From NCBI RefSeq assembly GCF_003032475.1, contig NZ_CP028369.1, forward strand, positions 1,674,001 to 1,738,000: 64,000 bases of DNA, written 5' to 3'. A program made the position numbers and the translations under genes. Below, piece after piece: positions 25,577 through 34,694 of the stretch (positions are counted from its first letter, which is position 1; every line of letters begins with the position of its first letter). Source of the stretch: Streptomyces sp. P3. Its GTDB lineage: Bacteria; Actinomycetota; Actinomycetes; Streptomycetales; Streptomycetaceae. The notes under the pieces are model-generated. The model saw only the letters and a list, made by a program, of their open reading frames with translations. It was not told the origin of the DNA and searched no databases.

Positions 25577-26401
25577 TCATGCCGCACCGCGCTGCAGCGC
25601 CTCGCACACGGCCGTCGACTCGCGGGCGCCGAGCTCCACGGCCTTGCCGCAGTGGGTGATCCAGGCAGCCATACCGTCCGGGGTGCCGGACACGTAGCCG
25701 TCCAGAGCCGCGAGATAGGCGGCCCGGCCCAGTTCGGCGTGCCCCACCTCGGCGGGGCATACCGACTTGGGATCGAGGCCGCTGCCGATCAGGACGACAC
25801 GCTCGGCGGCCCGCGCCACCAGACCGTTGTGGGAGGCGAAGGGGCGGAGCGCCAGAAGTTCCCCGTGCACGACCGCGGCCGTCACCAGGGCGGGCGCGGA
25901 CCCTCCCGCGATGATCAGTTCGGACAGGCCCTCCAGGCGGCCGGCCAGCTCCTCCGCGCCCGGGAGCGGCAGCTCGATCAACGGTTCGTCGACCGCCTCC
26001 CCGGCGCGGCGCGGGCGCCCGACCTCGTCATCGTTGCTCGCGGCGGTGACGAGGTGCAGGCGCGCCAGCACCCGCAGGGGCGACTGCCGCCAGATGGACA
26101 GCAACTGACCCGCCTCCGCGGTGAGCCGCAGCGAGGCGCCCATGACGCGCGCCTCACCATCCACGCCGAAGTCGCTGCGTCGGCGCACCTCCTCCAGCGC
26201 CCAGTCCGCACCGGACAGCGCCGCGGAGCCGCGGGCTCCGCGCAGGGCGGCCTCCGAGGTGACCGCGCCGCTGCGGCGGCGCATGACACGGTGGCCGTAG
26301 ACCCGGTCCACGGCCTTGCGGACGGACTCCACGGACTCGGCCACGCCGGGCAACGAGCCCAGGGCCGCAAGCGGATCGGCGGACGCGCCTGTCGTACTCA
26401 T
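25577..26401 (-). CDS. Fic/DOC-fold protein with degenerate active site
   Basis: A 274-residue helical protein. The segment LRPFASHNGLVARAAERVVL lines up with the Fic motif HPFxx(G/A)NGRxxR but has Arg for the catalytic His and Leu for the first Arg. Canonical AMP-transfer therefore seems lost, although the second Arg and the PF..NG frame remain. In S. coelicolor databases the equivalent is loosely called an oxidoreductase, for which I see no evidence. The start codon lies in a perfect 20-base palindrome. The gene faces the next ATPase gene (divergent, 101 bases apart). Confidence 0.7.
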   Translation of the reverse strand: MSTTGASADPLAALGSLPGVAESVESVRKAVDRVYGHRVMRRRSGAVTSEAALRGARGSAALSGADWALEEVRRRSDFGVDGEARVMGASLRLTAEAGQLLSIWRQSPLRVLARLHLVTAASNDDEVGRPRRAGEAVDEPLIELPLPGAEELAGRLEGLSELIIAGGSAPALVTAAVVHGELLALRPFASHNGLVARAAERVVLIGSGLDPKSVCPAEVGHAELGRAAYLAALDGYVSGTPDGMAAWITHCGKAVELGARESTAVCEALQRGAA

Positions 26402-26410
26402 GAGTACGAC
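26391..26410. promoter_or_regulatory. Perfect 20-base palindrome over the Fic-like gene start codon
   Basis: GTCGTACTCA followed at once by TGAGTACGAC; the ATG lies at the centre. As DNA it is an ideal dimer operator; as RNA it would form a hairpin without a loop. It may autoregulate the gene or the divergent one. Confidence 0.55.
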
Positions 26411-26502
26411 CCTACGCAACCGGTGCCCGCACCCCACGAAGGAGTGGTCTTCTTCACGCACTCCTGTCACATACAGCTATGCGTTCGCTACGCTTGGTGA
26501 AC

Positions 26503-27489
26503 ATGAAAACTGCTTTCGTCGGGAAGGGCGGCAGCGGCAAGACGACCCTGTCCTCCCTGTTCATCCGTCACCTCGCCGCCGCCGGCGCGCCCGTGATCGC
26601 GGTCGACGCGGACATCAACCAGCACCTGGGTCCCGCGCTCGGCCTCGACGAGTCGGACGCCGCCGGACTGCCCGCGATGGGCGACCGGCTGCCGTTGATC
26701 AAGGACTATCTGCGCGGCTCCAATCCCCGCGTCGCCTCCGCCGAGAAGATGATCAAGACGACCCCGCCCGGCGGGGGCTCACGTCTGCTGCGGGTGTGCG
26801 AGGACAACCCGGTGTACGACGCCTGTGCCCGGCCGGTGGAACTCGACGGCGGCACCGTCCGTTTGATGGTCACGGGGCCTTTCACGGAAGCCGACCTGGG
26901 GGTCTCCTGCTACCACTCCAAGACAGGAGCGGTGGAGCTGTGCCTGAACCACCTGGTGGACGGTCGTGACGAGTACGTCGTGGTCGACATGACCGCCGGC
27001 TCGGACTCCTTCGCCTCCGGCATGTTCACCCGCTTCGACATCACGTTCCTCGTCGCCGAACCGACGCGCAAGGGGGTCTCCGTCTATCGCCAGTACAAGG
27101 AGTACGCCCGCGACTTCGGCGTCGAGTTGAAGGTCGTCGGCAACAAGGTGCAGGGCCGGGACGACGTCGACTTCCTCCGCGCCGAAGTCGGCGACGACCT
27201 GCTCGTGACGGTCGGGCACTCGGACTGGGTGCGTGCGATGGAGAAGGGCCGGCCACCCCGGTTCGGGCTTCTGGAGGACGCCAACCGTCACGCCCTGGAC
27301 CTTCTGCGGACGACCGTCGACTCGGCGTACGACAAGCGGGACTGGGAGCGCTACACCCGCCAGATGGTGCACTTCCACCTGAAGAACGCCGAGTCCTGGG
27401 GCAACGAACGCACCGGGGCCGACCTGACCGCGCAGGTCGACCCCGGCTTCGTCCTCGGGGAAGGCGTCACCGCCACAGCCTCCGTGTGA
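26503..27489 (+). CDS. CooC/MinD-type ATPase
   Basis: A 328-residue deviant-Walker ATPase: VGKGGSGKTTLSS (from residue 6) has both signature and P-loop lysines, and VIAVDADINQHLG and VVVDMTAGSDSFASG follow. The CooC subgroup loads nickel or other cofactors into enzymes, and the conserved CEDNPVYDACARPVEL (two Cys) region resembles its metal-binding part. The substrate here is unknown. The mRNA may be close to leaderless: TACGCT lies 10 bases before the ATG. A hairpin terminator follows. Confidence 0.82.
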   Translation: MKTAFVGKGGSGKTTLSSLFIRHLAAAGAPVIAVDADINQHLGPALGLDESDAAGLPAMGDRLPLIKDYLRGSNPRVASAEKMIKTTPPGGGSRLLRVCEDNPVYDACARPVELDGGTVRLMVTGPFTEADLGVSCYHSKTGAVELCLNHLVDGRDEYVVVDMTAGSDSFASGMFTRFDITFLVAEPTRKGVSVYRQYKEYARDFGVELKVVGNKVQGRDDVDFLRAEVGDDLLVTVGHSDWVRAMEKGRPPRFGLLEDANRHALDLLRTTVDSAYDKRDWERYTRQMVHFHLKNAESWGNERTGADLTAQVDPGFVLGEGVTATASV

Positions 27490-27511
27490 CGGATCCGGCC
27501 GTTCCCCTTCT

Positions 27512-27537
27512 GCAGGCGCCCCGCCGGTGGCGCCTGC
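27512..27537. terminator. Hairpin between convergent genes
   Basis: Perfect nine-base stem GCAGGCGCC/GGCGCCTGC with an eight-base loop, between the CooC-like gene and the lipoprotein gene that end towards each other. There is no U-tract. Confidence 0.65.
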
Positions 27538-27584
27538 CGTGACCGCCGGCGCCTGCGTCGGCCGGCATCGATGGTCCTGTTGGG

Positions 27585-28865
27585 CTACTGCCTCACCGCA
27601 GGCGCCCCGGGCACTCCCTTGGGTGCGGGGGCCTGACCGCCGGAGAGGAAGGACGCCCAACCCTGCTTCGGGGCCTCGCCCACACCCAGGGTGCGCATCC
27701 TGGCGAGGACCGCCGGGTCCTGGGCGTCCAGCCAGTCGGCCAGCTGCCGGAACGACACGCAGCGCACGTCGGGCTGGTTGCAGACATGCTCGACGACCTG
27801 CTCGACGGCGCGCATGTACGTGCCGCCGTTCCAGGACTCGAAGTGGTTGCCGATGATCAGCGGGGCGCGATTGCCGTCATAGGCCCGGTCGAAGCCCTTG
27901 AGCAGGCTGTCGCGCATCTGGTCGCCCCAGTAGGCGAACTTGGCCCGGTCGCCCTGGGTGGCGGTGCCGGACTGGTTGACCATGTAGTTGTAGTCCATGG
28001 TGAGCTGCTCGTAGCGGTGACCGGGGAAGGGCACGAGCTGCATGGACAGGTCCCACAGTCCCTGCTTCCTGTCGGGCCAGACCTGGTTGTTGACGCCGCT
28101 GGTGTCGTAGCGGAAGCCGAGCTGGCGCGCGGCCGTCATGAAGTTCTTCTGGCCCTCGAGGCAGGGTGTGCGAGCGCCGACGAGTTCCTTGTCGTAGTCG
28201 AAGGGCAGGGGGGCCGCCTTCTTCATGCCGGTGTTGCTTTTCCAGGTCTTGACGAACTGCTTGGCCTGGTCGATCTCGTCCTTCCACTCCTCGACCGACC
28301 ATTCGCCGACGCCGCCGTTCCTGCCGCAGAAGTGGCCGTTGAAGTGGGTGCCGATCTCGTTGCCCTCCAGCCACGCCAGGCGCAGCTGCTTCACGGTGGC
28401 GGCGATGCCCTGCTCGTCGTTGAACCCGATGTCCGAGCGGCCCGGCGAGTGCTGCGGCGGCTTGTACAGCTCGGCCTTCTCCTCCGGCAGCATGTACACG
28501 CCGCTGAGGAAGTAGGTCATGGTCGCGTGGTTGTCCCTGGCGACTTTGCGGAAGTGGGAGAACAGCTTCTGGCTGTCCTCGCCTGCGCCGTCCCAGGAGA
28601 AGACCACGAACTGCGGCGGCTTCTGGCCCGGCTTCAGGCGTTCGGCCAGGGGCAGGTAGGGCTGCCGTCCGGTGTACGCGGTGGAGCCGTCGCCGATGAG
28701 CCGGACGAGGCTCTTGGGCGCCGGAGCCGGCTTCACCTTCTCCGCCCCAGAAACCCCTTCCTCGGAGCCATGGGAACCACCGGTTCCCATGGCGCAACCG
28801 GCGAGCGACGCGGCTACGGCCGCGGCGACCACTGCGCCTGCGGCGATCCTCTGGGTGGCGGCCAT
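27585..28865 (-). CDS. Lipoprotein with polysaccharide deacetylase-like fold
   Basis: A 426-residue exported protein: MAATQRIAAG start, hydrophobic core and lipobox LAGC. The mature part has FVVFSWDGAGED near the start, GNEIGTHFNGHFCG in the middle and PLIIGNHFESWNGG later, a pattern like the NodB-type (CE4) deacetylase Asp and His motifs, though not exact. It may bind or modify a cell-wall polymer; activity is uncertain. GAAGGTGGG precedes the ATG. The frame is open further upstream, but that part has no signal sequence logic. Confidence 0.75.
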   Translation of the reverse strand: MAATQRIAAGAVVAAAVAASLAGCAMGTGGSHGSEEGVSGAEKVKPAPAPKSLVRLIGDGSTAYTGRQPYLPLAERLKPGQKPPQFVVFSWDGAGEDSQKLFSHFRKVARDNHATMTYFLSGVYMLPEEKAELYKPPQHSPGRSDIGFNDEQGIAATVKQLRLAWLEGNEIGTHFNGHFCGRNGGVGEWSVEEWKDEIDQAKQFVKTWKSNTGMKKAAPLPFDYDKELVGARTPCLEGQKNFMTAARQLGFRYDTSGVNNQVWPDRKQGLWDLSMQLVPFPGHRYEQLTMDYNYMVNQSGTATQGDRAKFAYWGDQMRDSLLKGFDRAYDGNRAPLIIGNHFESWNGGTYMRAVEQVVEHVCNQPDVRCVSFRQLADWLDAQDPAVLARMRTLGVGEAPKQGWASFLSGGQAPAPKGVPGAPAVRQ

Positions 28866-29201
28866 GTCCGGCCCACCTTCTTCCTTCTCTCGGCCAACGC
28901 CGGCGAGGGCGTTCTCTGACGGCGCGCCGGAACGAGCCGACGGCGCCGTCAAGATCGCACGAGACCGAGAGGGAATTAATACGACAAGCCGACGAAAAGG
29001 CCACTTCACCCTTCCGGGCGATTTCTTGCCCTATTTGCCGCAAAAATCCATGCTTGACCTTTACTCTGCATTACGATTCGTTTACCGAGCGTTGAAATTC
29101 ATCCCGCCGCTGCATGCCGTGACCCACGGCCGCGACCGCCCCCGCCACAGCCGGGGGACCACCTGTTCCGCGACCGCGCTGCCCCGGAGGAGACGGGAAC
29201 C
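28866..29201. promoter_or_regulatory. Divergent AT-rich promoter region
   Basis: A 336-base gap between the deacetylase-like gene and the SulP gene. Bases 28970-29100 are clearly AT-rich, with GAATTAATACGAC, CCCTATTTGCCG and TTGACC (29055) among them. TTGACC with a poor -10 (around TTCGTT) could serve the SulP gene. No repeat or hairpin stands out. Confidence 0.4.
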
Positions 29202-31955
29202 ATGTCCGCCTGCGTCCCCACCCGCACCACCGCCCACTCGGCGCTCACGAAGCGCGTCCAACAGCCCCCCAGTCCGCCACCACCCCCTCACCGCCGTTTC
29301 CGCGTCGCGGGCGCCGATGTGTCCGCTTCGATCGCGGTGTTCCTGATCGCCCTACCGCTGTCCCTCGGCATCGCCCTCGCCACCGGCGCGCCCCTTCAGG
29401 CCGGTCTCGTGGCCGCCGCCGTGGGCGGGCTCGTCGCCGGCTGGATCGGCGGCTCGCCACTCCAGGTCAGCGGCCCCGCGGCGGGGCTGACCGTCGTCAC
29501 CGCCGATCTCATCCAGCGCTACGGATGGCGGACGACCTGCGCCATCACCGTCCTCGCCGGACTCGCCCAGCTGGGCCTCGGCTGCCTGCGCGTGGCGCGC
29601 ACGGCCCTCGCCGTCAGTCCCGCCATCGTGCACGGCATGCTCGCCGGCATCGGCGTCACGATCGCCGTAGCCCAGCTCCATGTCGTCCTCGGCGGCAACC
29701 CGCAGAGTTCCGTTCTCGACAACCTTCGCAGCCTGCCGCCCCAGTTGGCCGACCTGCAGCCCGCGGCCGTCGCCGTGAGCGCGCTGACGCTGGCCCTGCT
29801 GCTGCTCTGGCCGCGCATCCCCGGCAGAGCGGGCCGTCTGCTGAACAAGGTGCCCGCCGCGCTGGTCGCGGTCACCGGCGCCACCACCGTGGCCGCGCTC
29901 GCCGGCCTCACCCTGCCGAAGGTCGATCTGCCGTCCTGGAGCAGCCACGCCCTGGCCGGGCTCCCCGAGGGGCCGGTGCTCGGGCTGGTGGCCGCCGTGC
30001 TCACCACCACGCTCGTCTGCAGTGTCCAGTCGCTGCTCGGCGCGGTTGCCGTGGACAAGATGATCGCCACCCGTCCCGGCCTGCTCGGCTCCCGCTCCGT
30101 CCGCGTCGGCCGCTCCGATCTGGACCGCGAGCTGCTCGGCCAGGGGGCGGCCAACATCGTCTCCGGCGCCCTCGGCGGACTCCCGGTCGCGGGCGTGGCC
30201 GTGCGCAGTTCGGCGAACGTCCGATCCGGTGCCGTGAGCCGGAACTCCACGATGCTGCACGGCGTTCTCGTAGTAGCCGCCGCGCTGCTGATGGTCCCGA
30301 TCCTGGATCTCATCCCGCTCGCCTCACTCGCCGCCCTGGTGATGGCCGTCGGCATCCAGATGGTGTCCCTGCACCACATTCGCACGGTGACGCGCCACCG
30401 AGAGGTACTGGTGTACGCCGTCACCACCCTCGCGGTGGTCGTCTTCGGCGTCCTCGAAGGCGTGGCCCTCGGCATCGCCGCGGCCGTCGCGGTGGCCCTG
30501 CACCGCCTCGCCCGCACCCGCATCACGCACCACGAGAAGGAAGGAGTCCATCACGTACAGGTCAGAGGCCAGCTGACGTTCCTCGCCGTGCCGCGGCTCA
30601 GCCGCATCCTGCACCTCGTCCCCCAAGGCACCCATGTCGTGGTCGAGTTGGACGGCTCCTTCATGGATCACGCCGCGTACGAATCCCTGCAGCACTGGCA
30701 GAAGACGCACACCGCACACGGCGGCTCCGTCGACCTGACCGGCCGGCGCTCCGCCTTCGGGGGCAGACTCCTCGAGCCTGCCGCCGCCGAAGGAGCCACC
30801 GGCGGCCAGGAAGTGGGCGCCGCCCTCGCCGACTGCCGTTGCCGTCCCTGGACGCCTTGGCGCAACCACCAGTGCGAGCAGCCGCGTTCCGCCCACCTGT
30901 TCCTCCACGACGACGGCATCGGCGGCAGTCCCGACCCCTGGTCCGGAACCGGTTCGGGCGGCGAGTCCGGCGGCTCGGAGCCCACGCCGTCGGCCGGGGA
31001 GCCGATCGGGTGGCACGGTGAGCCGGAGCACGGCTTCGCGCTCGTCACCGAGTCCGCCGGATCCGCGGCCGAAGCCGCGGCCGACGGGGCCCGGTCCGGG
31101 GTCGATGGTCCCGCCTGTGGCGACGGGGCACCCGAAGTCGGCCGCATCCCCGGCAACGGCGTCTTCGCCCGTACCGGAAAGACCGATGACGATCACGGCG
31201 ACGCCGGGGCCGCCCGATCCGCCGGTGCCGTCAAAGCCGTGGGGCCGGGAAGCGGAACCGAGCAGAGGACGTCGGGGCCGAGCGCACGCCGGCTCGTCCG
31301 TGGCATCAGCGCGTTCCAGCGCAACACCGCGCCGCTGGTGCGCGGAGAGCTGGCCCGACTGGCGCGGGAAGGGCAGCAGCCGTCCCAGCTGTTCCTCGCC
31401 TGCGCCGACTCACGGCTGGTGACGTCGATGATCACATCCAGTGGTCCCGGCGACCTGTTCGTGGTGCGCAACGTGGGCAACCTGGTGCCCCCGCCCGGCG
31501 GGGAGAGCGGGGACGACTCGGTGGCTGCCGCGATCGAGTACGCGGTGGACGTGCTGCACGTGCGGTCCATCACCGTGTGCGGGCACTCGGGGTGCGGAGC
31601 CATGCAGGCGCTGCTCAGCTGCGAGCCCGGCGCGGCGCACACGCCACTGAGACGGTGGCTGCGGCACGCTCTGCCGAGCCTGGAGCGGATTGCCGACCGC
31701 AGCCGCCCCGCCGCTCGGCTGGCCGGACGGGCCGCGGCCGACACGATCGAACAGCTGTGCCTGACCAACGTCGTCCAGCAGCTCGAGCACCTGCGGACAC
31801 ACCCGTCCGTGGCCCGGGCGATGCAGGCCGGGGCGCTGGAACTGCACGGGCTGTACTTCCATGTGGGCGAGGCCCAGACGTATCTGCTCACGGGGGCCGG
31901 GCCGGACGGCGGCGAGGTCTTCGACCACGTCGGGGTGACGGATGTGTCCGCCTGA
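29202..31955 (+). CDS. SulP anion transporter fused to beta-carbonic anhydrase
   Basis: A 917-residue membrane protein. Residues about 35-440 are the SulP/SLC26 transporter (AGLTVVTADLI, ALGGLPVAGVAVRSSANV). A STAS-like part follows at about 450-530, then a Gly/Ser/Glu-rich linker. Residues about 690-917 are a beta-carbonic anhydrase with zinc ligands C734, H795 and C798 and the Asp-Arg pair D736/R738 (CADSR, CGHSGCGAM), so the enzyme should be active. The fusion suggests uptake of bicarbonate, or export, with direct hydration of CO2 on the inner face. Such fusions are known in actinobacteria and proteobacteria. GGAGACGGGAACC precedes the ATG. Confidence 0.93.
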   Translation: MSACVPTRTTAHSALTKRVQQPPSPPPPPHRRFRVAGADVSASIAVFLIALPLSLGIALATGAPLQAGLVAAAVGGLVAGWIGGSPLQVSGPAAGLTVVTADLIQRYGWRTTCAITVLAGLAQLGLGCLRVARTALAVSPAIVHGMLAGIGVTIAVAQLHVVLGGNPQSSVLDNLRSLPPQLADLQPAAVAVSALTLALLLLWPRIPGRAGRLLNKVPAALVAVTGATTVAALAGLTLPKVDLPSWSSHALAGLPEGPVLGLVAAVLTTTLVCSVQSLLGAVAVDKMIATRPGLLGSRSVRVGRSDLDRELLGQGAANIVSGALGGLPVAGVAVRSSANVRSGAVSRNSTMLHGVLVVAAALLMVPILDLIPLASLAALVMAVGIQMVSLHHIRTVTRHREVLVYAVTTLAVVVFGVLEGVALGIAAAVAVALHRLARTRITHHEKEGVHHVQVRGQLTFLAVPRLSRILHLVPQGTHVVVELDGSFMDHAAYESLQHWQKTHTAHGGSVDLTGRRSAFGGRLLEPAAAEGATGGQEVGAALADCRCRPWTPWRNHQCEQPRSAHLFLHDDGIGGSPDPWSGTGSGGESGGSEPTPSAGEPIGWHGEPEHGFALVTESAGSAAEAAADGARSGVDGPACGDGAPEVGRIPGNGVFARTGKTDDDHGDAGAARSAGAVKAVGPGSGTEQRTSGPSARRLVRGISAFQRNTAPLVRGELARLAREGQQPSQLFLACADSRLVTSMITSSGPGDLFVVRNVGNLVPPPGGESGDDSVAAAIEYAVDVLHVRSITVCGHSGCGAMQALLSCEPGAAHTPLRRWLRHALPSLERIADRSRPAARLAGRAAADTIEQLCLTNVVQQLEHLRTHPSVARAMQAGALELHGLYFHVGEAQTYLLTGAGPDGGEVFDHVGVTDVSA

Positions 31956-31981
31956 GCCCCGAAGCCCCTACGTCGACGCAC

Positions 31982-32004
31982 CGGACACCCGAACCCGGTG
32001 TCCG
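31982..32004 (+). terminator. Hairpin after the SulP-CA gene
   Basis: Eight-base stem CGGACACC/GGTGTCCG with a seven-base loop, 27 bases after the stop codon. No other feature is seen in the rest of the 420-base gap up to the acs leader except a run of short CGGACAC and GACACGG repeats near 32340-32360. Confidence 0.6.
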
Positions 32005-32375
32005 AAGCCCACCGCTCGCTGCCTGATGCCCGCCGCACTTCCGGCTCGGACCGGAGGTCGGCGGGCACTGCCGACGGGACGGGCGGTGTGAGAGGCGTTA
32101 CACCCGCTGAACTCCTCCCGCCCCGCGTCCGTGGGTACGGATGACCCCTGGCCCACCGCCGCCGGGGGCGAGCACCTCGCGTTCACCCGGCCCGCTACCC
32201 GTACCGGCCCTTCCCGGCCCGCAACCCCCGGCCCGTAACCCTCGAGCCTGGGCGCCGCACCACCCCGGACAGGTCTAAACCAATCACCCGTCGACCCTTG
32301 TCACCGGCCCCTCGGGTCTGATGAGGTGTGGCCTGGGACACAACGGACACGGACACCCTTCGAGAGGGAGATGTC

Positions 32376-32426
32376 GTGAACAACGAAAGCCTGGCCAACC
32401 TGCTGGGGGAGGAGAGTGGCGTATGA
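32376..32426 (+). CDS. 16-residue leader ORF overlapping acs
   Basis: GTG start with AGGGAG six bases upstream, encoding [16 protein letters not shown], with its TGA overlapping the acs ATG (ATGA). The peptide mirrors the N-terminus of Acs itself (SLSNLLKEE). In several other streptomycetes Acs, as I recall, begins [15 protein letters not shown], so this looks like a duplicated start segment in which the original start now encodes a short peptide. Translation of the leader should couple to acs and could modulate it. Confidence 0.6.
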   Translation: MNNESLANLLGEESGV

Positions 32427-34384
32427 CCGAGTCTCCTTCACTTTCCAACCTGCTCAAGGAAGAGCGCAGGTTCACGCCGCCCGCCGAGCTGGCGGCCCAC
32501 GCCAACGTCACGGCGGAGGCGTACGAGCAGGCCAAGGCTGACAGGCTCGGCTTCTGGGCCGAGCAGGCTCGTCGGCTCACCTGGGCCAAGGAGCCGACCG
32601 AGACGCTGGACTGGTCGAACCCGCCGTTCGCCAAGTGGTTCAAGGACGGCGAGCTCAACGTCGCCTACAACTGCGTCGACCGGCACGTGGAGGCCGGCCA
32701 CGGAGACCGGGTCGCCATCCACTTCGAGGGCGAGCCGGGCGACAGCCGCGTCCTCACCTACGCCGAGCTCAAGGACGAGGTGTCCAAGGCCGCCAACGCC
32801 CTGCTGGAGCTGGGAGTCCGGAAGGGCGACCGGGTCGCGGTGTACATGCCGATGATCCCCGAGACGGCGGTCGCGATGCTCGCCTGCGCCCGGATCGGCG
32901 CAGCACACTCCGTCGTCTTCGGCGGCTTCTCGGCGGACGCGTTGGCCACCCGGATCCAGGACGCGGACGCCAAGGTCGTGATCACGTCCGACGGCGGTTA
33001 CCGGCGCGGCAAGCCGTCCGCGCTGAAGCCGGCCGTCGACGACGCCGTCGCGCGCGTGGACAACGTCGAGCACGTCCTGGTGGTGCGGCGGACCGGCCAG
33101 GAGGTGGCCTGGACCGAGGGCCGCGACGTGTGGTGGCACGAGGCCGTCGACCGGCAGTCGGCGGAGCACACCCCCGAGGCGTTCGAGGCGGAGCACCCGC
33201 TCTTCATCCTCTACACCTCCGGCACCACGGGTAAGCCGAAGGGCATCCTGCACACCTCCGGCGGCTACCTCACGCAGACCGCGTACACCCACCACGCGGT
33301 CTTCGACCTCAAGCCCGAGACCGACGTGTACTGGTGCACCGCCGACGTCGGCTGGGTCACCGGGCACTCCTACATCGTGTACGGACCGCTCGCCAACGGC
33401 GCGACGCAGGTCATGTACGAGGGCACGCCCGACACCCCTCACCAGGGTCGCTTCTGGGAGATCGTGCAGAAGTACGGGGTCACGATCCTGTACACGGCGC
33501 CGACCGCCATCCGCACGTTCATGAAGTGGGGCGACGACATCCCCGCGAAGTTCGACCTCGGCAGCCTGCGCGTGCTGGGATCGGTCGGGGAGCCGATCAA
33601 CCCCGAGGCGTGGATCTGGTACCGCAAGCACATCGGGGGCGACCGCACACCCGTCGTGGACACCTGGTGGCAGACCGAGACCGGCGCCATGATGATCTCG
33701 CCGCTGCCGGGCGTGACGGCGACCAAGCCTGGGTCGGCGCAGACCCCGCTGCCGGGCATCTCCGCGACCGTCGTCGACGACGAGGCCAACGAGGTACCGA
33801 ACGGCGGCGGCGGATATCTGGTCCTGACCGAGCCGTGGCCGTCGATGCTGCGCACCATCTGGGGTGACGACCAGCGGTTCCTCGACACGTACTGGTCCCG
33901 CTTCGAGGGCAGGTACTTCGCGGGCGACGGGGCGAAGAAGGACGACGACGGGGATGTCTGGCTCCTCGGGCGCGTCGACGACGTGATGCTGGTGTCGGGT
34001 CACAACATCTCCACCACCGAGGTGGAGTCCGCGCTGGTGTCCCACCCGTCCGTCGCCGAGGCGGCCGTCGTGGGCGCCGCGGACGAGACGACCGGGCAGG
34101 CCATCGTCGCCTTCGTCATCCTGCGCGGCACGGCGAACGCGGAGGACGAGCATCTCGTCGCCGACCTGCGCAACCACGTGGGCGCCACGCTCGGGCCGAT
34201 CGCCAAGCCGAAGCGCGTCCTGCCGGTGGCGGAGCTGCCGAAGACCCGATCCGGCAAGATCATGCGCCGGCTGCTGCGGGACGTCGCGGAGAACCGACAA
34301 CTGGGTGACGTCACCACGCTGACCGACTCCACGGTCATGGACCTCATCCAGGCCAAGCTCCCCGCCGCACCCAGCGAGGACTGA
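32423..34384 (+). CDS. acs: Acetyl-coenzyme A synthetase
   Basis: A 653-residue AMP-forming ligase making acetyl-CoA from acetate, ATP and CoA. The phosphate-binding loop is [11 protein letters not shown]. The acetate pocket region includes [10 protein letters not shown]. The A10 motif [11 protein letters not shown] holds Lys612, the residue whose acetylation by Pat-type enzymes switches Acs off in other bacteria. It is translationally coupled to the leader ORF. The GGGGAGGAGAG inside the leader serves as its ribosome site. Confidence 0.97.
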   Translation: MTESPSLSNLLKEERRFTPPAELAAHANVTAEAYEQAKADRLGFWAEQARRLTWAKEPTETLDWSNPPFAKWFKDGELNVAYNCVDRHVEAGHGDRVAIHFEGEPGDSRVLTYAELKDEVSKAANALLELGVRKGDRVAVYMPMIPETAVAMLACARIGAAHSVVFGGFSADALATRIQDADAKVVITSDGGYRRGKPSALKPAVDDAVARVDNVEHVLVVRRTGQEVAWTEGRDVWWHEAVDRQSAEHTPEAFEAEHPLFILYTSGTTGKPKGILHTSGGYLTQTAYTHHAVFDLKPETDVYWCTADVGWVTGHSYIVYGPLANGATQVMYEGTPDTPHQGRFWEIVQKYGVTILYTAPTAIRTFMKWGDDIPAKFDLGSLRVLGSVGEPINPEAWIWYRKHIGGDRTPVVDTWWQTETGAMMISPLPGVTATKPGSAQTPLPGISATVVDDEANEVPNGGGGYLVLTEPWPSMLRTIWGDDQRFLDTYWSRFEGRYFAGDGAKKDDDGDVWLLGRVDDVMLVSGHNISTTEVESALVSHPSVAEAAVVGAADETTGQAIVAFVILRGTANAEDEHLVADLRNHVGATLGPIAKPKRVLPVAELPKTRSGKIMRRLLRDVAENRQLGDVTTLTDSTVMDLIQAKLPAAPSED

Positions 34385-34500
34385 GGCCCCGGAGGGCCCT
34401 TTCCCCGGCCCCGCGGACACGCTCTCCACAGGGCCGTCCGGCGCGCACTGCGCCGGGCGGCCCCTCACGCGCCCCCGCACCCGCCCGCGTCCCCGTACCC

Positions 34501-34536
34501 GCCCACGCCCACGCCTGCGCCTGCGCCTGCGCCTGC
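34501..34536. repeat. Hexamer tandem repeat after acs
   Basis: Two GCCCAC units followed by four GCCTGC units. It lies in the 310-base gap between acs and nhaA, where the only other sign is a weak GC hairpin right after the acs stop. Confidence 0.75.
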
Positions 34537-34694
34537 GCATCCCCGCACCTGGGGGCCCGTGGGACGCACGAGCCGCGCGCTCGTGATGCGTCCCGCCGTG
34601 CCGTGGGTAGGCTCAGGAAGAAACGTGAACCTCAGGTGAGCCGGGAAGTCTGGTCGGCATGTGCTCAGCCCTGCCCACCGACCGGAGGTCCCCC

